Position numbers and translations under genes: made by a program
Shown here: positions 63,113 through 64,000 of the stretch, piece after piece
Layout: each line of letters begins with the position of its first letter
How positions within the stretch are numbered: position 1 is the stretch's first letter
Notes under the pieces: model-generated
What the model was told of the DNA's origin: nothing
The model's input: the letters and a program-made list of their open reading frames with translations, nothing else
The model's database searches: none
NCBI RefSeq assembly: GCF_003751085.1
Contig: NZ_RJJY01000001.1
Span: 2,790,001 to 2,854,000, forward strand
Direction: 5' to 3'
Origin: Micromonospora sp. Llam0
GTDB lineage: Bacteria; Actinomycetota; Actinomycetes; Mycobacteriales; Micromonosporaceae
Length of the DNA stretch: 64,000 bases

Positions 63113-64000
63113 CAGGCCACCAGCTCTTCCGTGCTCACGTCGTAGACCGCCGGGGTCCCGCCGATATGCCGCAGCCCGACCGATGCGTCAGCGGCGAAAC
63201 GGACAGTCGGTGGCATCCGAACCCGGACGTCACGCTGGCCGCTGTGGTCGACCACGTAGATGATCTCGTCGCCCAGCCACTCCGCCGAGACCACCCGGGC
63301 CGGGACCGAACGGTCCGCACCTGGTTCGGTGACTTCCAGCGCCTCCGGCCGGACGCCGGCGACCAGGCGACGGTCGCGCGGCGGGCCCGGCGGTGGCGGG
63401 AGAACCAGTCCGCCCTGACTGCACAGCTTCCCGTCGACCAGTTCCACCTCGATCAGGTTCATCGGCGGGGAGCCGATGAACGCGGCGCAGAAGAGACTCG
63501 CCGGACGGTCGTAGACTTCCAGCGGCGTGCCGATCTGCTCGACGCGGCCCTTGTTGAGGATGGCGATTCGGTGACCGAGCGACATCGCCTCGACCTGGTC
63601 GTGGGTGACGTAGACCATCGTCGCCCCCAACTCCCCCTGCAGGTGCTTGATCTCCGTACGCATGTCCGCCCTCAGCTCCGCGTCCAGGTTGGTGAGAGGT
63701 TCGTCCATGAGGAACGCACGTGGTCGTCGGACCAGGGCGCGAGCGAGCGCGACGCGCTGCTGCTCCCCGCCGGACAGTTGGCGCGGTCGCCGGTCCAGGA
63801 GTGGACCAAGCCGCATCAGCCGGGCGGCCTCGTCGACCCGCTCGCGCACCTGCGGCTTGGGCAGTCCCTCGGCCCGCAGTGGGAACGCCAGGTTGTCGCG
63901 GGTTCTCAGATGCGGGTAGAGAGCGTAGAACTGGAACACCATGGCGATGTCGCGCTCGGCGGGCGGCAGGTCGTTGACCAGCGTGTCGCCGATAAGGATG
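63112..64000 (-). CDS. ABC transporter ATPase, carbohydrate-uptake type (5' end outside window)
   Basis: At least 295 residues are visible; the gene enters from beyond position 64000 and the Walker A part is cut off. Q-loop MVFQFYALYPHL, signature LSGGEQQRVALARAL, Walker B FLMDEPLTNLD and the intact switch VYVTHDQVEAMSLG are present, followed by the C-terminal OB-fold domain. It pairs with the ATPase downstream, which has Asn at the switch position, so this subunit may hold the fully canonical site. It is the most upstream visible gene of the catabolic operon. Confidence 0.9.
   Translation of the reverse strand, partial: ILIGDTLVNDLPPAERDIAMVFQFYALYPHLRTRDNLAFPLRAEGLPKPQVRERVDEAARLMRLGPLLDRRPRQLSGGEQQRVALARALVRRPRAFLMDEPLTNLDAELRADMRTEIKHLQGELGATMVYVTHDQVEAMSLGHRIAILNKGRVEQIGTPLEVYDRPASLFCAAFIGSPPMNLIEVELVDGKLCSQGGLVLPPPPGPPRDRRLVAGVRPEALEVTEPGADRSVPARVVSAEWLGDEIIYVVDHSGQRDVRVRMPPTVRFAADASVGLRHIGGTPAVYDVSTEELVA

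Noticed and set aside
1..64000. CRISPR array, tRNA or rRNA genes
   Set aside because: No regularly spaced repeats and no recognisable tRNA or rRNA stretches were seen on either strand by eye.

Overview
The window is very GC-rich and densely packed, with frequent GTG starts and 4-bp stop/start overlaps. It holds a StrR-type regulator, free-standing NRPS pieces, P450, TetR and LysR genes. This fits a filamentous actinomycete (Streptomyces- or Micromonospora-like). No rRNA, tRNA, origin or CRISPR array is visible, so the genus cannot be fixed.

Region 1 (57-30195) looks like one specialised-metabolite locus. A StrR-like activator (16625-17713) sits between two gene groups. Leftward (16337 to 57) lie a free condensation protein, a small-molecule methyltransferase, a condensation-adenylation NRPS, an M20 amidohydrolase, a glycosyltransferase-like protein, a second methyltransferase, two ABC half-exporters, a discrete acyl carrier protein, an asparagine-synthetase-like amide-forming enzyme and a sugar-nucleotide epimerase. 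Rightward (19106 to about 30195) lie a GT-B glycosyltransferase resembling cytosylglucuronate synthases, a sugar isomerase, a Gfo/Idh/MocA oxidoreductase, a GT4 glycosyltransferase, an aldo/keto reductase, a B12-type radical SAM enzyme, a methyltransferase (opposite strand), a tandem P-loop protein, GDP-mannose 4,6-dehydratase and a THUMP-type RNA methyltransferase. Three inverted repeats with 11-nt spacers, matching the StrR operator design, lie upstream of both groups. Both NRPS proteins carry carrier-like tails without the phosphopantetheine serine, so the free carrier protein is the likely aminoacyl carrier. The expected product is a glycosylated, amidated and methylated peptide or amino-acid conjugate. 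I cannot match the gene set to a known compound.

Region 2 (30196-31954) is decayed sequence: a TPR-protein remnant, a membrane-protein remnant and one copy of a short dispersed repeat.

Region 3 (31955-47626) is a second, compact cluster. A leftward trio (P450, GT1 glycosyltransferase, sulfotransferase) and a rightward operon diverge from 35784-36246. The rightward operon holds a dimodular NRPS C-A-PCP-C-A-PCP-TE, an FAD monooxygenase, a PapA-like acyltransferase, an SDR lacking its catalytic lysine and a SnoaL-like protein. The first module is EntF-like with a serine-type pocket. A glycosylated, sulfated acyl- or aryl-Ser-X compound is the simplest prediction.

Region 4 (47627-58448) is accessory: a WD40 propeller protein, broken genes (an SDR/hydrolase chimera, an internally deleted SDR), TetR and LysR regulators with visible operator palindromes, small oxidoreductases, a hydrolase and membrane proteins. 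A second copy of the dispersed repeat lies at 57.46 kb.

Region 5 (59188-64000) is a leftward catabolic operon: an iron-dependent alcohol dehydrogenase, a succinate-semialdehyde-type dehydrogenase and two sugar/polyol-type ABC ATPases, the last cut by the window edge.
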